Shown: positions 9,201 through 16,292 of the stretch, piece by piece | Layout: every line of letters starts with the position of its first letter | Position numbering within the stretch: position 1 is the stretch's first letter | Assembly: GCA_023429995.1 (NCBI GenBank) | Contig: JAEZCE010000002.1 | Span: 1 to 64,000 of the forward strand | Length of the DNA stretch: 64,000 bases | Origin: Bacillota bacterium | Lineage (GTDB): Bacteria; Bacillota; UBA4882; UBA8346 | Direction of reading: 5' to 3' | Notes under the pieces: model-generated | What the model was told of the DNA's origin: nothing | Seen by the model: only the letters and a program-made list of their open reading frames with translations | Database searches by the model: none | Program-made: the position numbers and the translations under genes

Positions 9201-10640
9201 TTCAATCGTATACTTGGGAAAGGGGCCAACGTGTTGCCAGGTACCTTTGTTGCCGATTCTGTCGATTGCCCGAACCCAAGCATAGTATTTCTTTTGAGAA
9301 TTGATGGGCGTAACAAAAGTATACTTTGTATTTGAAGTTGTATTTTTCTCGATAGCATCAGCTTGAGCAGTATCCGGGTCAACAGCGCTCCCTGTCAAAA
9401 CCACTTGGTATTTATCCAGTCCTGCCCCGTTATCTGTGACGGCATTCCATCCCAAGATTAGGCTTTTGCCGTTTTGATGGATTGGATATTGCTTTAAATT
9501 TACTTCCGGCGCTGAAAGGTCAACGGATATGCTATTGGCTTGGGATTCATAACTTTGATTCCCTACATTATCAATGGCTCTGACTTTACAGGTATAAGTT
9601 GTTCCATCTTCGACCGTATAGCTATAGCTGTTTGTCGTTACATTAACCCAATTAGCAACAACCGTGCCATCCGCTTTAGATATATATACCTGATATCCCT
9701 TGAGTCCGCTCCCCGGAGTAACATCATTTGATTGATCCCATGTCCAGGTAAGATTGGTGGATGAAACATAGTTGTCGTTTTTATAGTCTTTGATATAGGG
9801 TTGCCCCGGCGTTGTTGGAATGGTTTGGTCTACAAAAAGCGCTAATTCCTCACTTATGGGACTGATATTGCCTGCTATATCACGAGCTTTGACAGTAATA
9901 TCATTTTCTCCCTCCGGAAGTGATAAGGGGCAAGGGGAAGTAAAGGACGTTTCTTGTTGAAGCCCGTTGATGAATAACAGATAATCTTTGATGCCGCTAA
10001 TCGTCTCATAACCACCATACACTGATCCGTGATCGATAGCGGCAAATTTCAAAGTAGGATTGTACCGTGTATATATTTTATCGCCTATTTTATATATCGT
10101 TCCATCATCAATAACTTCTGGTTTTGATGGTGCGTCTGGAGCGACTTCATCTGGTTGATATATAATTGTATAGGAGCAATCAAAGCCTCCTCTTCTTGTA
10201 TGATGACTCCCATGATGCCAGTATTTATGTTTCCAGTGCCCTGTAAATACTGTAACACAAATACCAGTATTGGCTGGAAGTAAAAAATGACCGTTTCGAG
10301 TGTCATTGTGAAAAGCTTGTGGAGCGATAGCAGACGATCCCACTGCTCCATTGGAATAATATTGAATTTGAAACTGAGGTTCTGTACAAGTATCCATTAA
10401 GTCGGTACCGATGGTAATTTGCCAAAAAATATAAATTGGATATGGATAAGTGATGAATTGGTTTATTGAATTTAAAGGAAAGTAATTGGTATAAGTATTA
10501 TCTTTGCCACCATAACTATACTGATACGATATGGGGCCGGTTGCCATAACAACCGGCATTTTGATAAGCAGAATACTTGCGGCTATCCCCATAAAGCAAG
10601 TTATCAAAAGGAGTTTTCTAATTACCGATATCTTTGTCAT
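3210..10640 (-). CDS. Giant secreted Ig/Fn3-repeat protein with PKD and beta-helix C-terminus
   Basis: About 2,476 residues from the preferred ATG at 10640, which has AAGGGA upstream; the in-frame ATG at 10664 has no ribosome site. Residues 1 to about 33 are a signal peptide (MTKISVIRK, hydrophobic stretch, cleavage near VMA). A His/Trp-rich loop follows (GHWKHKYWHHGSHH). The bulk is a string of Fn3/Ig-like beta-sandwich modules separated by recurring D-x-x-x-P linkers (VDQTIP, LDTTLP, VDTVAP, IDKNAP, VDTIAP and others, 14 counted). A PKD domain sits at roughly 2200-2285 (SDPDGHPVSYLWDPGDG). The last 190 residues resemble a right-handed parallel beta-helix. No LPXTG, SLH or lipobox anchor is seen. 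Such proteins are usually surface-exposed adhesins or glycan-interacting scaffolds; the actual ligand is unknown. Confidence 0.85.
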   Translation of the reverse strand: MTKISVIRKLLLITCFMGIAASILLIKMPVVMATGPISYQYSYGGKDNTYTNYFPLNSINQFITYPYPIYIFWQITIGTDLMDTCTEPQFQIQYYSNGAVGSSAIAPQAFHNDTRNGHFLLPANTGICVTVFTGHWKHKYWHHGSHHTRRGGFDCSYTIIYQPDEVAPDAPSKPEVIDDGTIYKIGDKIYTRYNPTLKFAAIDHGSVYGGYETISGIKDYLLFINGLQQETSFTSPCPLSLPEGENDITVKARDIAGNISPISEELALFVDQTIPTTPGQPYIKDYKNDNYVSSTNLTWTWDQSNDVTPGSGLKGYQVYISKADGTVVANWVNVTTNSYSYTVEDGTTYTCKVRAIDNVGNQSYESQANSISVDLSAPEVNLKQYPIHQNGKSLILGWNAVTDNGAGLDKYQVVLTGSAVDPDTAQADAIEKNTTSNTKYTFVTPINSQKKYYAWVRAIDRIGNKGTWQHVGPFPKYTIEGPADGSYTGSTVKFGITSDEGTPLKFRVGYTASATQYSPFDTNSVTLSSLSEGKYQWWLEIYEGDDTEPQLTDDCSFTVDNTAPPQGSNSFRIQALSGSTVYDNGNNPTNTLQVKLSDITLYDAGSGIKELYFWNGDSTNPPADAVHKIIHESGPDKNAWKLPENINWNLVAVDGQKTVTMEVVDNAGNTTLVTYQVLLDTTLPPAPDQSQLSHTTTAGQINFSWQADNTNGDVAKFQGQYTLPDGTIQSYSVTPVNNGTIATGTLAVAVGSFGPNLPVALTISSVDKAGNQSAPVTYSAYTKAALGSLQNLDGGYASSSQQFYLSWQVSDTVNTGAVQYILEYGAQDTHTNTFTVLATLTPLSGIFTHSGLVAHGSYSYRLVALNNSGDRTEGPIFTRQVPNTPATVAELKSPLSFAQGKVAFTYTPSSDVDGDNIIYNLYLKATGDQEYQEYLNVTSGYVIDGLIHGQTYNWYIEAYDGYNTTKNAIPGTFTVDTVAPALNVEAARYPYTNQNQLTITTRDALSGMDKVSYTKISVADNTTIDSGLIQMTDNGGSLSGVMALTEGNYHLHFIAFDKAGNSTPLEVNNLKVDQSLPMLSNTQLALDRDGSSYLSSGQLPVSFNGSDPDGAVQSGLSMMRYWILKDQNAELGTGQIIALSPNMQHFTQTINLTGNNGSEYYLALAIEDAAGNRSAVQYFGPIKLDTSAPEATLALTGLSRYGSSLYLADSKSLTATCNAKDDQSGIASILFAIINSVSGETVSNWGSWDNVKAAAFTPGTSYQVAAKVTNKAGLVTEVKSEKFIYDNTAPQNLTLSGPTNTVASGEQMAFTANATESESSIVQYRLSIASADGVIITTATDGNQDGWLVQSGNQFRFELPSATDGAYSVAVEAMNAAGLKSSATLPLNVGNSQEKIFVSDQGPYSGFGDKLTGWWKYNGSKTVSNYQYRIHDINGQALTDWVITNDTQVTVSNVKLESGKTYCFQVQANFNDGVSLTGTSSGVTVDTTSPVINSLVTPTYSTSENLAFSLSAADNESGIAKTWVALGSSYYQSDMTGGWVEVDGTSSSLTRDVNGKRLNLTSGKSYYLTIRVLNGAGLESEKAAPGVIINNAAPPTPVVADQGDYINPGKQPLKANWVWTPFDANGGTINYQWALIPYGTDITSATWTDVGTANEISTHQPDLTDGVNYRFAVKATNQAGVSSIGYSDGIIIDKNAPIIPEVTLNQAINLGESHEATYVTNTNNLTLSINSYDLNGITVYEYTYASQGDISQSTDYSTSDKGTIAVNPTVTSDQVTVYKAVCSDGATNLSQAGYSTGVILDNGAPKITNVNGAVSGNTLIFNWDVVASTSPVISYEYALAPEAQVNNTPSSWTKVALNRSIAVDATNLPDGKYRLLVRGLNAAGTYSRRQNGEWGISAGIILDRQAPVMDASGLKYPIYGDSQITVTSTASDNLTGIAGYQYALGTLANSTLYSNGWMDVAGSDGAVEFNVPTTSVPHNSLVYLMVRAKDNVGLWSTALVSQKILIDHTAPETPVISYGSGSYSTSKTQVSGITFTSSDPESAVTHYRMGIVAAPGGEWQSIQEAPLEQFDNTLPYLNLTEGQVFRIAIQTCNGAGVWSAAGCSGAITVDTIAPVVEFTKADSTIVLNTPPVNIEYTLSEAATVNLTLSAADGTAQTSTTNGMAGVNNFIFNQSVPQTYTLKAEPVDLAGNIGVAKTQTIRVNAPPQITLTPLNTTSGAVVIFNAAVSDPDGHPVSYLWDPGDGGEALSGVVATHSYAKTGTYTLTLRVTDNDGGVRVATTTVTVGNTASGTLYADETWSGTQYIYGDVTVPAGITLTVLPGTQVIVNGTADSGFTIDIKGSLNITDSGRTVSFASSSGQAGSWKGIYLEGRATLDGVTVKDAERGLTVVSGSTASLSNCIFQNNQAGLHVYGTAPAVGGCSFLDNTLYGIKEDEGGRPVVKDCTFSGNGMDYYSEKDTDLTIDEVNQIPGNSGNK

Positions 10641-10709
10641 AAAATTTCCCTTCTTTACAATCATTTATCATTGTCGAAATTCACTGTTTTTTGTCGAATG
10701 CAAATTTAA

Positions 10710-10734
10710 AACCCAGCCGTTCTCCGGCTGGGTT
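10710..10734 (-). terminator. Hairpin, possible terminator upstream of giant gene
   Basis: AACCCAGCCG and CGGCTGGGTT form a perfect 10-bp stem with a five-base loop. On the minus strand the stem is followed by TTTTAAATTT, a broken U-tract. It would end transcripts coming from the 49-residue Cys-rich gene before the giant gene. The rest of the 10741-11088 gap is AT-rich, with an imperfect inverted repeat bounded by CCTTTCG and CGAAAGG near 10830-10870; I see no gene there. Confidence 0.5.
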
Positions 10735-11047
10735 CATTGTCAATAAATAACTCTTTTGCCAAAAATATTTCAATCAAACACTTCCCAAAACTTCTTTTTG
10801 GGTTTATTCTCTAAATTATTTAATTTTCCTTTCGAAAGATCATAAAATTTATAAAAGATTTTACGAAAGGGCTAAATCAAAATCGCGTGAAAAGTACAAA
10901 ACGGCAGTATAATCTATGTTCCAAAAATATTACCCGTAAATGTATAAAATTCACCTTTGAAACCGGTATGTGGCAACCTCTTTACGAAAGGCAACCCAAT
11001 ATTGCAAGCAATACCTTATGCAATTCAAAGAATGTTGCATTATCGGG

Positions 11048-11078
11048 ATATCGGTTTCAACCGATATGGATTTAATCC
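11048..11078. repeat. Double-hairpin element related to REP type B layout
   Basis: ATATCGGTT-TC-AACCGATAT forms one perfect inverted repeat, and GGATTTAATCC follows at once. The order (GGTTTCAACC hairpin, then a second short hairpin) matches the type B repeats at 2404 and 2595, although the sequence outside the core differs. It starts 10 bp after the stop codon of the 49-residue gene, so it could also shape that mRNA 3' end. Confidence 0.45.
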
Positions 11079-11088
11079 GAAGGTTGGG

Positions 11089-11238
11089 TTATTGTTTTTG
11101 GGGACAAGGCGGATGACATTTGGGAGGACACTTGGAACTACAAGCTTCACAAGTAAAACCGAGATCGCAAGCATTCCATTTTTCATCACCGATTATTTTG
11201 CCACATATACAGCAAATCATCTCTTCTTCTTCGCTCAC
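11089..11238 (-). CDS. 49-residue Cys-rich putative zinc-ribbon protein
   Basis: A short gene with a GTG start at 11238 and a strong GGAGG site seven bases upstream. The acidic N-terminus (VSEEEEM) is followed by eight cysteines: C9, C10, C12, C24, C30, C33, C37 and C41, with C45 near the end making nine in all. The CxxC and CxxxC spacings (CCIC, CEAC, CPPKC, CHPPC) suggest one or two zinc-binding knuckles. It has no signal peptide or membrane segment, so it is probably cytoplasmic. I do not recognise the family. It stands alone on the minus strand between the giant gene and the decayed ORF. The start choice is firm because of the ribosome site and because the Cys pattern is in frame throughout. 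Confidence 0.7.
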   Translation of the reverse strand: MSEEEEMICCICGKIIGDEKWNACDLGFTCEACSSKCPPKCHPPCPQKQ

Positions 11239-11284
11239 CTTTTTGCCTCCATTGATTCATGAATTAATCAGGACTTAATAAGAG

Positions 11285-11459
11285 CTATATCAATAAACGT
11301 CTTAAAACCAGCGGTTCGATGACATCAGCCAATACACCTTCACAAAATTCGTCAAGGCCTTCCGGGTTTTTTCGTTCTCCTGCCGCCATACTTGAGAGGC
11401 TTACTGCAAAAACTCTTTAAATCATCGCCGAAATTTTCTTTGAAGAGGTTCTTGATCAT
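11285..11459 (-). pseudogene. Possible frameshifted small ORF (about 59 residues)
   Basis: An ATG at 11459 opens MIKNLFKENFGDDLK; a one-base shift near 11415 then gives VFAVSLSSMAAGERKNP and on to IEPLVLRRLLI before TAG at 11285. Both parts read like normal protein, and neither is convincing alone, so a single frameshift in a small gene is the simplest reading. No family is recognised. The second part could also be translated by itself from an internal ATG (34 residues). The remainder of the 11239-11591 gap holds only a TATAAT-like box near 11490. Confidence 0.3.
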
Positions 11460-11591
11460 GGATTGCCTGAATTTTCAATTACTTCCATTATACTATAATC
11501 CCCTCGAAAGAGAAAAGGATAAAAAGAACCCGCACCGGCACTTGGCTTTCGGGAAATTTTATAGGCTTCTAAATTTAAAAAAGGAGGGATC

Positions 11592-11915
11592 ATGAAACGA
11601 AAAAAATCAAGCTCCCGCTCATCCTTGGAACAAAAAATCGCCGAAGGGCGGCGCAAACTTCAGGAAGCCTATAAAGCCTGCGGCTGCGCTGACGGGAAAG
11701 TATTAGCTGCCTGTATCCAACTGGACAGGCTGATTAACCGTTATCAAAAGAAGTGGTTGAGAGAGAGGGTTCCGGGGTTTAAAGACAGTAGGAGTCAGAT
11801 AAACATCAATTTAAATAGTCCGTCCTTGGCGCGCATCAAAAGTACTGGGTATGTATCGGTTAAGCTGAAATCCGGTTGCTGTATTTTCCGCATTTATCGC
11901 CCCAGATGGCGATGA
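11592..11915 (+). CDS. Spo0E-family aspartyl-phosphate phosphatase
   Basis: Spo0E-like proteins remove phosphate from Spo0A~P and so hold back sporulation. The 107-residue product begins at an ATG with a strong AGGAGG site. Residues 12-55 form the helix-turn-helix hairpin of the family: a first helix (SLEQKIAEGRRKL), a short loop, and the second helix with the signature ACIQLDRLI at 40-48, where most members have S-x-x-LD; the serine position is cysteine here. Family members are usually 50-90 residues. The tail from about residue 60 matches nothing and runs 56 bp antisense into the 3' end of the convergent activase gene, so the original stop may have been lost. It is a marker for an endospore-forming host. 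Confidence 0.65.
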   Translation: MKRKKSSSRSSLEQKIAEGRRKLQEAYKACGCADGKVLAACIQLDRLINRYQKKWLRERVPGFKDSRSQININLNSPSLARIKSTGYVSVKLKSGCCIFRIYRPRWR

Positions 11916-12825
11916 TCCGCTGCTCCTGTTCAACCTGAATGACTTCACAACAATTGCTGCAACCCTCACATTCAAATGAAGTCGGGGAGAAGTCGAGCAA
12001 CAACTGTTCAAATCCCCGAAATCCGGTATCGCAGCCGGTTTTTCGCAATTGTTTCCTGGCCAGCAGCGCCGCTCCGATGGCGCCCATTACGTTGAAATAC
12101 CTTGGCACAATCACCGGAATGTGCAATTCCCTCTCAAAAGCAGCCTTGATCCCCTTGTTGGCGGCAACACCACCCTGAAACAAAACCGGAGCAAGAATTG
12201 ATTTATCCCGGCCTAAATTGTTAAGATAATTGCGGACCAAGGCATCACACAAGCCATTGATAATCTCCGCCTTGGAAAAACCGAATTGCTGCTTGGCAAT
12301 CATGTCAGATTCGGCGAATACCGTGCACCTTCCGGCGATGCGCACCCGTTTCTGGGCTGTTAAAGCGAGATCGCCAAAATCCTCAATCGGGACCTTGAGT
12401 CTTTCCGCTTGATGATCAAGAAACGAACCCGTACCGGCCGCACAAACGGTATTCATAGAAAAATCGCTGACTACACCATGGGCTAGGATAATTAATTTGG
12501 AGTCCTGGCCGCCGATTTCGATAATGGCTCGCGCCTCAGGATGGAAATGTACTGCCGCATAAGCATGGGCGGTGATTTCATTCTTAATGACATCGGCCCC
12601 AAGCATCGCCCCTGCCAGCAATCTACCGCTCCCGGTGGCGCCGACCCCCTGAACCTTTAAACCCGCGAATTCAGTTTCAATCTTGCCCAAACCATCTCGA
12701 ATGACTTCAAGCGGCTGCCCGTCATTCCTTAAATATTTTGAGAAAATCACCGTTTCCCGTTCATCAATACCGACAATGTTGGTGCTCACCGACCCGATAT
12801 CGACTCCCAAGTATACTTTTTCCAC
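11860..12825 (-). CDS. 2-hydroxyacyl-CoA dehydratase-type activase (BcrA/BadF/HgdC family)
   Basis: The 321-residue protein is an ASKHA-fold ATPase. The phosphate loop DIGSVSTN is at 9-16 and a second nucleotide motif EIGGQDSK at 103-110. C128 (CAAGTGSF) and C167 (RCTVFAES) align with the two cysteines that hold a [4Fe-4S] cluster across the HgdC homodimer. Members use ATP hydrolysis to inject one low-potential electron into a dehydratase partner. A C-terminal extension with C-x-x-C-x-x-CC (CEGCSNCC) is typical of the YjiL-like branch. It is the last gene of an operon after two DUF2229 proteins, which are the likely partners. No classical HgdA/HgdB pair is nearby, so the substrate is unknown. 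Confidence 0.88.
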   Translation of the reverse strand: MEKVYLGVDIGSVSTNIVGIDERETVIFSKYLRNDGQPLEVIRDGLGKIETEFAGLKVQGVGATGSGRLLAGAMLGADVIKNEITAHAYAAVHFHPEARAIIEIGGQDSKLIILAHGVVSDFSMNTVCAAGTGSFLDHQAERLKVPIEDFGDLALTAQKRVRIAGRCTVFAESDMIAKQQFGFSKAEIINGLCDALVRNYLNNLGRDKSILAPVLFQGGVAANKGIKAAFERELHIPVIVPRYFNVMGAIGAALLARKQLRKTGCDTGFRGFEQLLLDFSPTSFECEGCSNCCEVIQVEQEQRIIAIWGDKCGKYSNRISA

Positions 12826-12892
12826 TTTTTATCGTTTCCTTTTCCTTGAATTAGCCATTACCGCCTGCCCTTAACCAGCCGTTGCCATCCCC

Positions 12893-13960
12893 TTATCCTT
12901 CCTTCAACAATTCTTTCCGGTTTTTCAGCAAATCGACAAAAGCTTCCAGTCGCACCTGATTATTGAGCCATCCGGTTTGTTCATCCAGAGATAGCGACAA
13001 AATCGGCAAATCCAAATCCTTCATCAATTTCGGAATAACCGTCTGGGTTACAAGTTCCGGCATACACCCAAAAGGCAGTAAATGAATGATCCCATCGTAA
13101 CCCAATTCTTTAAAGCGAATCATATGGCCGATATTCTCCCGTTCATGACCGCCAAGGTCATACCGTAAATAGCGGTCCGCCTTTTTTAACAGGCCATGAT
13201 CGGGCCGAACCGCATTTTTCAACCATTGGGAGATATAACGGTACCGTACCACCTGAACCCCTAAGGAAGCTAATTTTTCTTCAAATTCCTCATTCATGGG
13301 TCCGTCCATCACCATATATATCTCGCCCAGCAGACCGATTTTTACGATATCCTCCCTAGGCTCAATTTCAATCTCCCGTATCCATTGATCCGCCCGAAGG
13401 ATATGGGTCCGTAAATCCCTTAAACTGTCGCTTCCTCCCAGCAAAGTCCGAATCTCCCGCCATTTCCTCCTGCATGTTCCATGGACTTTTTCATAGGGGC
13501 GAAGCTGATTGATTTTTTTCTCATATTTATCCAAGACAAAAATAAGCTGAATGGTTAAATAAAGTATCCCTATGGTTTGAACGATTGATTTATGATTACG
13601 GATTTCCTGACCTTGCCGGTAAAAGGCAACAAACTCATTCACGATACTATCGAAAACCAAAACTTTCACCTTATACCCCAACTGGTTCAGAATTCTTTCG
13701 CTCAGGGCCCCGAAATAGCCGGCTCTGCAAGCTCCAACGCCTCCGCTGGTCACAATGAGTTCGGCGCCGCGATGGATCGCGTCCAAATAACTTCCCAGAA
13801 TAATTTTAAATGGAAAACAGATAAACTCCGGGCTATATTTAACACCAAGCTCAATGGTTCGGGGGGTTGGCGGAGAAGGCGCTATGACCTCGTGTCCAAA
13901 GAGTTCAAACATTTTCTCATAAGCAAGTACCGGACCCAAGTATGGGAAGGTTATTTTCAA
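12893..13960 (-). CDS. DUF2229 protein, acyl-CoA dehydratase activase-related (second copy)
   Basis: I place the start at a TTG at 13960 (product begins MKITFPYLGP), because AAGGGA lies just upstream and the family normally starts this way; longer in-frame starts at 13999 or 13981 have no ribosome site. The 355-residue protein has an alternating alpha/beta fold. Its conserved cysteines include C50-region FICFPFK, the GACRAG turn (VTSGGVGACRAGYF) and the FGCMPE motif near the end, the pattern of HgdB-like dehydratase subunits that bind an Fe-S cluster. It overlaps the preceding gene by 44 bp and is followed by the activase. It probably forms a complex with that activase. The reaction is not known. 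Confidence 0.8.
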   Translation of the reverse strand: MKITFPYLGPVLAYEKMFELFGHEVIAPSPPTPRTIELGVKYSPEFICFPFKIILGSYLDAIHRGAELIVTSGGVGACRAGYFGALSERILNQLGYKVKVLVFDSIVNEFVAFYRQGQEIRNHKSIVQTIGILYLTIQLIFVLDKYEKKINQLRPYEKVHGTCRRKWREIRTLLGGSDSLRDLRTHILRADQWIREIEIEPREDIVKIGLLGEIYMVMDGPMNEEFEEKLASLGVQVVRYRYISQWLKNAVRPDHGLLKKADRYLRYDLGGHERENIGHMIRFKELGYDGIIHLLPFGCMPELVTQTVIPKLMKDLDLPILSLSLDEQTGWLNNQVRLEAFVDLLKNRKELLKEG

Positions 13961-14912
13961 CGAACTGTCCCTTCTTTCCATAAACGAACATATCGACAAA
14001 CGCTTCCAAACGGGTTTTTAAATGCCCGTCTTCACTGTGTTCATCCAGTATTATTTGTAAAAAGGGTTTTTGGACCATTGAGGCTTGCAAACTAAGTAAC
14101 TTGACGGTGATTGAATCCGGGCCGCATCCGAAAGGGGTAACATAAATAACTCCATCAATTTCGCTATCGGCCAAAAAATTAAGGCCCGCGCCCAGCAAAA
14201 TCCTTCCGAAGTTCCAAAACATAGGCCTTTTCAATTCTTTTAAACTTCCGGTTATTTTCTCGCTCTCAAGCATTTCCCAGGTGGTTATCTGACAGCCCAT
14301 GGTGGCCAATTTTTGAATCAGTCCTTTACTGATAAAAGGATCATAAAGAATATAGGCATAACCCAGTAATCCCAGGCGAACTTCACCTGCGGCGCCTGGA
14401 TTTTTTTCATGGATCCCCATCTGTGATAAAGTCACGTGTCTTTTACGGCACTCGGCCAGAGTCTTTCGCCAAAGATGCAAAGCGCTATTTTGGGCCCGCT
14501 TTAGTTGAATAGACGAATGAATCTTAGGCTGCGGGTACTGAATGATTTCGGGGTCCAATCCATTACAGGTAACCGCGGGAGTAAAAAACAACTCATCGTC
14601 GAGTTCCAGCGCATATTTCACGATTTCGGGAAGCCCCGTAAGTTTCGGGCAAAAAAATTCATGATTTTTCCAATCGAGTAATCTGGGGACCAAAATCCGG
14701 TCAACCTTTTGGGCTACCAAATCCGCGATATGACCTAGAAAGGCTTTGACGGGAATGCAAAACTCATGAGGAATGAGTTTAGAACCTATGTCGATAGATT
14801 CTTTGCCGCTACCCTTGGAAATAACGATCTCAAAACCCAGTTGACTGAAAAATTCCTGCCAATAAGTTAAGTGATAGGCTGTGGATAATGTATTGGGGAT
14901 TCCGATTCGCAT
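13917..14912 (-). CDS. DUF2229 protein, acyl-CoA dehydratase activase-related (first copy)
   Basis: First gene of the three-gene activase operon, 331 residues. It shares the layout of the next gene: an N-terminal MRIGIPNTLST strand-turn, HEFCIPVKAFLGH near residue 50, and YVTPFGCGPDS near residue 260. These match the conserved cysteine positions of DUF2229/HgdB-like proteins. Compared with the second copy it lacks the GxCRxG turn and instead has FFCPKLTGLPE. The two proteins may therefore be complementary halves of one heterodimer, by analogy with the dehydratase alpha and beta subunits; this is inference. The start ATG at 14912 is conserved in position; the ribosome site is weak. Confidence 0.78.
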   Translation of the reverse strand: MRIGIPNTLSTAYHLTYWQEFFSQLGFEIVISKGSGKESIDIGSKLIPHEFCIPVKAFLGHIADLVAQKVDRILVPRLLDWKNHEFFCPKLTGLPEIVKYALELDDELFFTPAVTCNGLDPEIIQYPQPKIHSSIQLKRAQNSALHLWRKTLAECRKRHVTLSQMGIHEKNPGAAGEVRLGLLGYAYILYDPFISKGLIQKLATMGCQITTWEMLESEKITGSLKELKRPMFWNFGRILLGAGLNFLADSEIDGVIYVTPFGCGPDSITVKLLSLQASMVQKPFLQIILDEHSEDGHLKTRLEAFVDMFVYGKKGQFVENNLPILGSGTCL

Positions 14913-15103
14913 CAGTGACCAGCTTTGACTTGAAATGAATTATTATCCTTAGGTTGAACGTTTCCCTCTCAATCTATTCACCTAAACAATAAAATCAAAC
15001 CAAAAGAATCCTAGGCGAGGGGATGAAAGGATAGTTCTCCATGTCTCTATTGCAGAAAACCTGCTCAAGTTGCCACATCTTGCTTTTGCCGGAAGCAGTC
15101 AGT

Positions 15104-15161
15104 AAAATTTAAAATCTCCGTGTCTCGATGGCCAGTTGGTCTGACCTCAGAGTCACGGAGA
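15104..15161 (-). terminator. Inverted repeat with T-tract after larE
   Basis: On the minus strand TCTCCGTG and CACGGAGA form a stem around a 31-base loop that has its own small GGTC/GACC stem. It is followed by TTTTAAATTTT. This fits an intrinsic terminator for larE, though the long loop is unusual. The rest of the 14913-15221 gap is leader sequence for the DUF2229 operon, with no gene seen. Confidence 0.45.
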
Positions 15162-15221
15162 CACAGAGAAACGATGTAACTTTCTTAAACATCTCTGGCT
15201 ACCGAATGCATCGTTCCGGAA

Positions 15222-16028
15222 CTAAAAGTGATTTTCCAATATCTTAAGGGTTTCATTCATGCTCCCGGAACGGAAACCGTCCAAATCAAGGGTAACGTAA
15301 GTGAATCCCAACTCATGCAGTTTAGCGCTGATTTTCTCCCGGTTTTGCCACGCCATGTCCAACTGCTCGACGGAAACTTCAATTCTGGCAATGGGGAAAT
15401 GATCTCTCACTCGAAACTGCGTGAAACCCAAATCGTTTAAAAAATTCTCCGCCCTATCAATCCGTTTCAAATTTTCGGGAGTGATTTTGCTTCCATAAGG
15501 AATCCGTGAAGCCAGGCAAGCATAGGCAGGCTTATTCCAAGTGGGCAGAGACTTTTCCCTTGAGAAATCCCTGATATCCTGTTTTGATAAACCCGCTTCC
15601 TGTAAAGGGCTACGAACACCCATTTCTTTGGCGGCCTGATGGCCGGGTCTATGATCCGATAAGTCGTCAACGTTGGCGCCGTCCAAGACAACCCAACCTT
15701 TTTCATCCGCAATACGGCATAAGTCTTTGAACAAGGATAACTTACAATAATAACAGCGGTTGGCCGGGTTGGCAACATAATGGGTATCTTCAAATTCATT
15801 GGTTTGAATTACCTTATGGGCCAGACCGAACTTTTCAGCCAAAGCTTCGGCCTCCGATAATTGTTGTTCGGGGTACGTGGGAGAAACTGCAGTAACGGCT
15901 AAAGCCTTATTTCCTAATACCTCATGCGCCATCACAGCCAAAAAAGTACTGTCGACTCCGCCGGAATAAGCAATTACCGCTCCTGGGATTTTCTGCAATA
16001 ATTCTTTCAATGCTTGAATTTTATCCAA
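15222..16028 (-). CDS. larE: ATP-dependent sacrificial sulfur transferase LarE
   Basis: LarE activates the carboxylates of the nickel-pincer nucleotide precursor by adenylylation and donates sulfur to them; the mature cofactor serves LarA-type racemases. The 268-residue length and features agree: PP-loop SGGVDS at 22-27, CYYCK at 92-96, and C171 in AYACLASR, which aligns with the sacrificial cysteine (Cys176 in Lactiplantibacillus plantarum LarE). So the single-Cys, self-sacrificing form is predicted, with loss of that cysteine to dehydroalanine on turnover. larB, larC and larA are not in the window. It is transcribed in the same direction as the activase operon but is separated from it by about 300 bp with a terminator-like hairpin. 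Confidence 0.9.
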   Translation of the reverse strand: MDKIQALKELLQKIPGAVIAYSGGVDSTFLAVMAHEVLGNKALAVTAVSPTYPEQQLSEAEALAEKFGLAHKVIQTNEFEDTHYVANPANRCYYCKLSLFKDLCRIADEKGWVVLDGANVDDLSDHRPGHQAAKEMGVRSPLQEAGLSKQDIRDFSREKSLPTWNKPAYACLASRIPYGSKITPENLKRIDRAENFLNDLGFTQFRVRDHFPIARIEVSVEQLDMAWQNREKISAKLHELGFTYVTLDLDGFRSGSMNETLKILENHF

Positions 16029-16233
16029 ATCTTCCAGCCTCCAGCATCCTAATATTTCACTTTTTTCCTTAAATTCATCATAGGGTATCTAGACCTATAA
16101 GTCAAATTAAAATAATGTATTTAATAGGGATTAATCTTTCAATGACGGTTGGAAAGAATAGTAAATGGCCTGGTGAAAAAAAGCAGGGATTCTCATTCTT
16201 TTACGAGAATTTAATACAACTATTTACGATGAA

Positions 16234-16264
16234 TTGCGTTATTGAAAGTGAAATGGAATATAAT
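16234..16264 (+). promoter_or_regulatory. Candidate sigma-A promoter for the LptD-like gene
   Basis: TTGCGT at 16234-16239 and TATAAT at 16259-16264 are spaced by 19 bp, longer than ideal. The -10 box is consensus and sits 29 bp before the ATG. The rest of the gap from 16029 is AT-rich with no gene. Confidence 0.4.
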
Positions 16265-16292
16265 TAAATAAATGATCTTACCAGGAGCTTGA

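Noticed and set aside
10860..11000. Possible c-di-GMP riboswitch upstream of the giant surface gene
   Set aside because: A GEMM-like word (GGTATGTGGCAACC) is present on the wrong strand and the rest of the consensus is missing.
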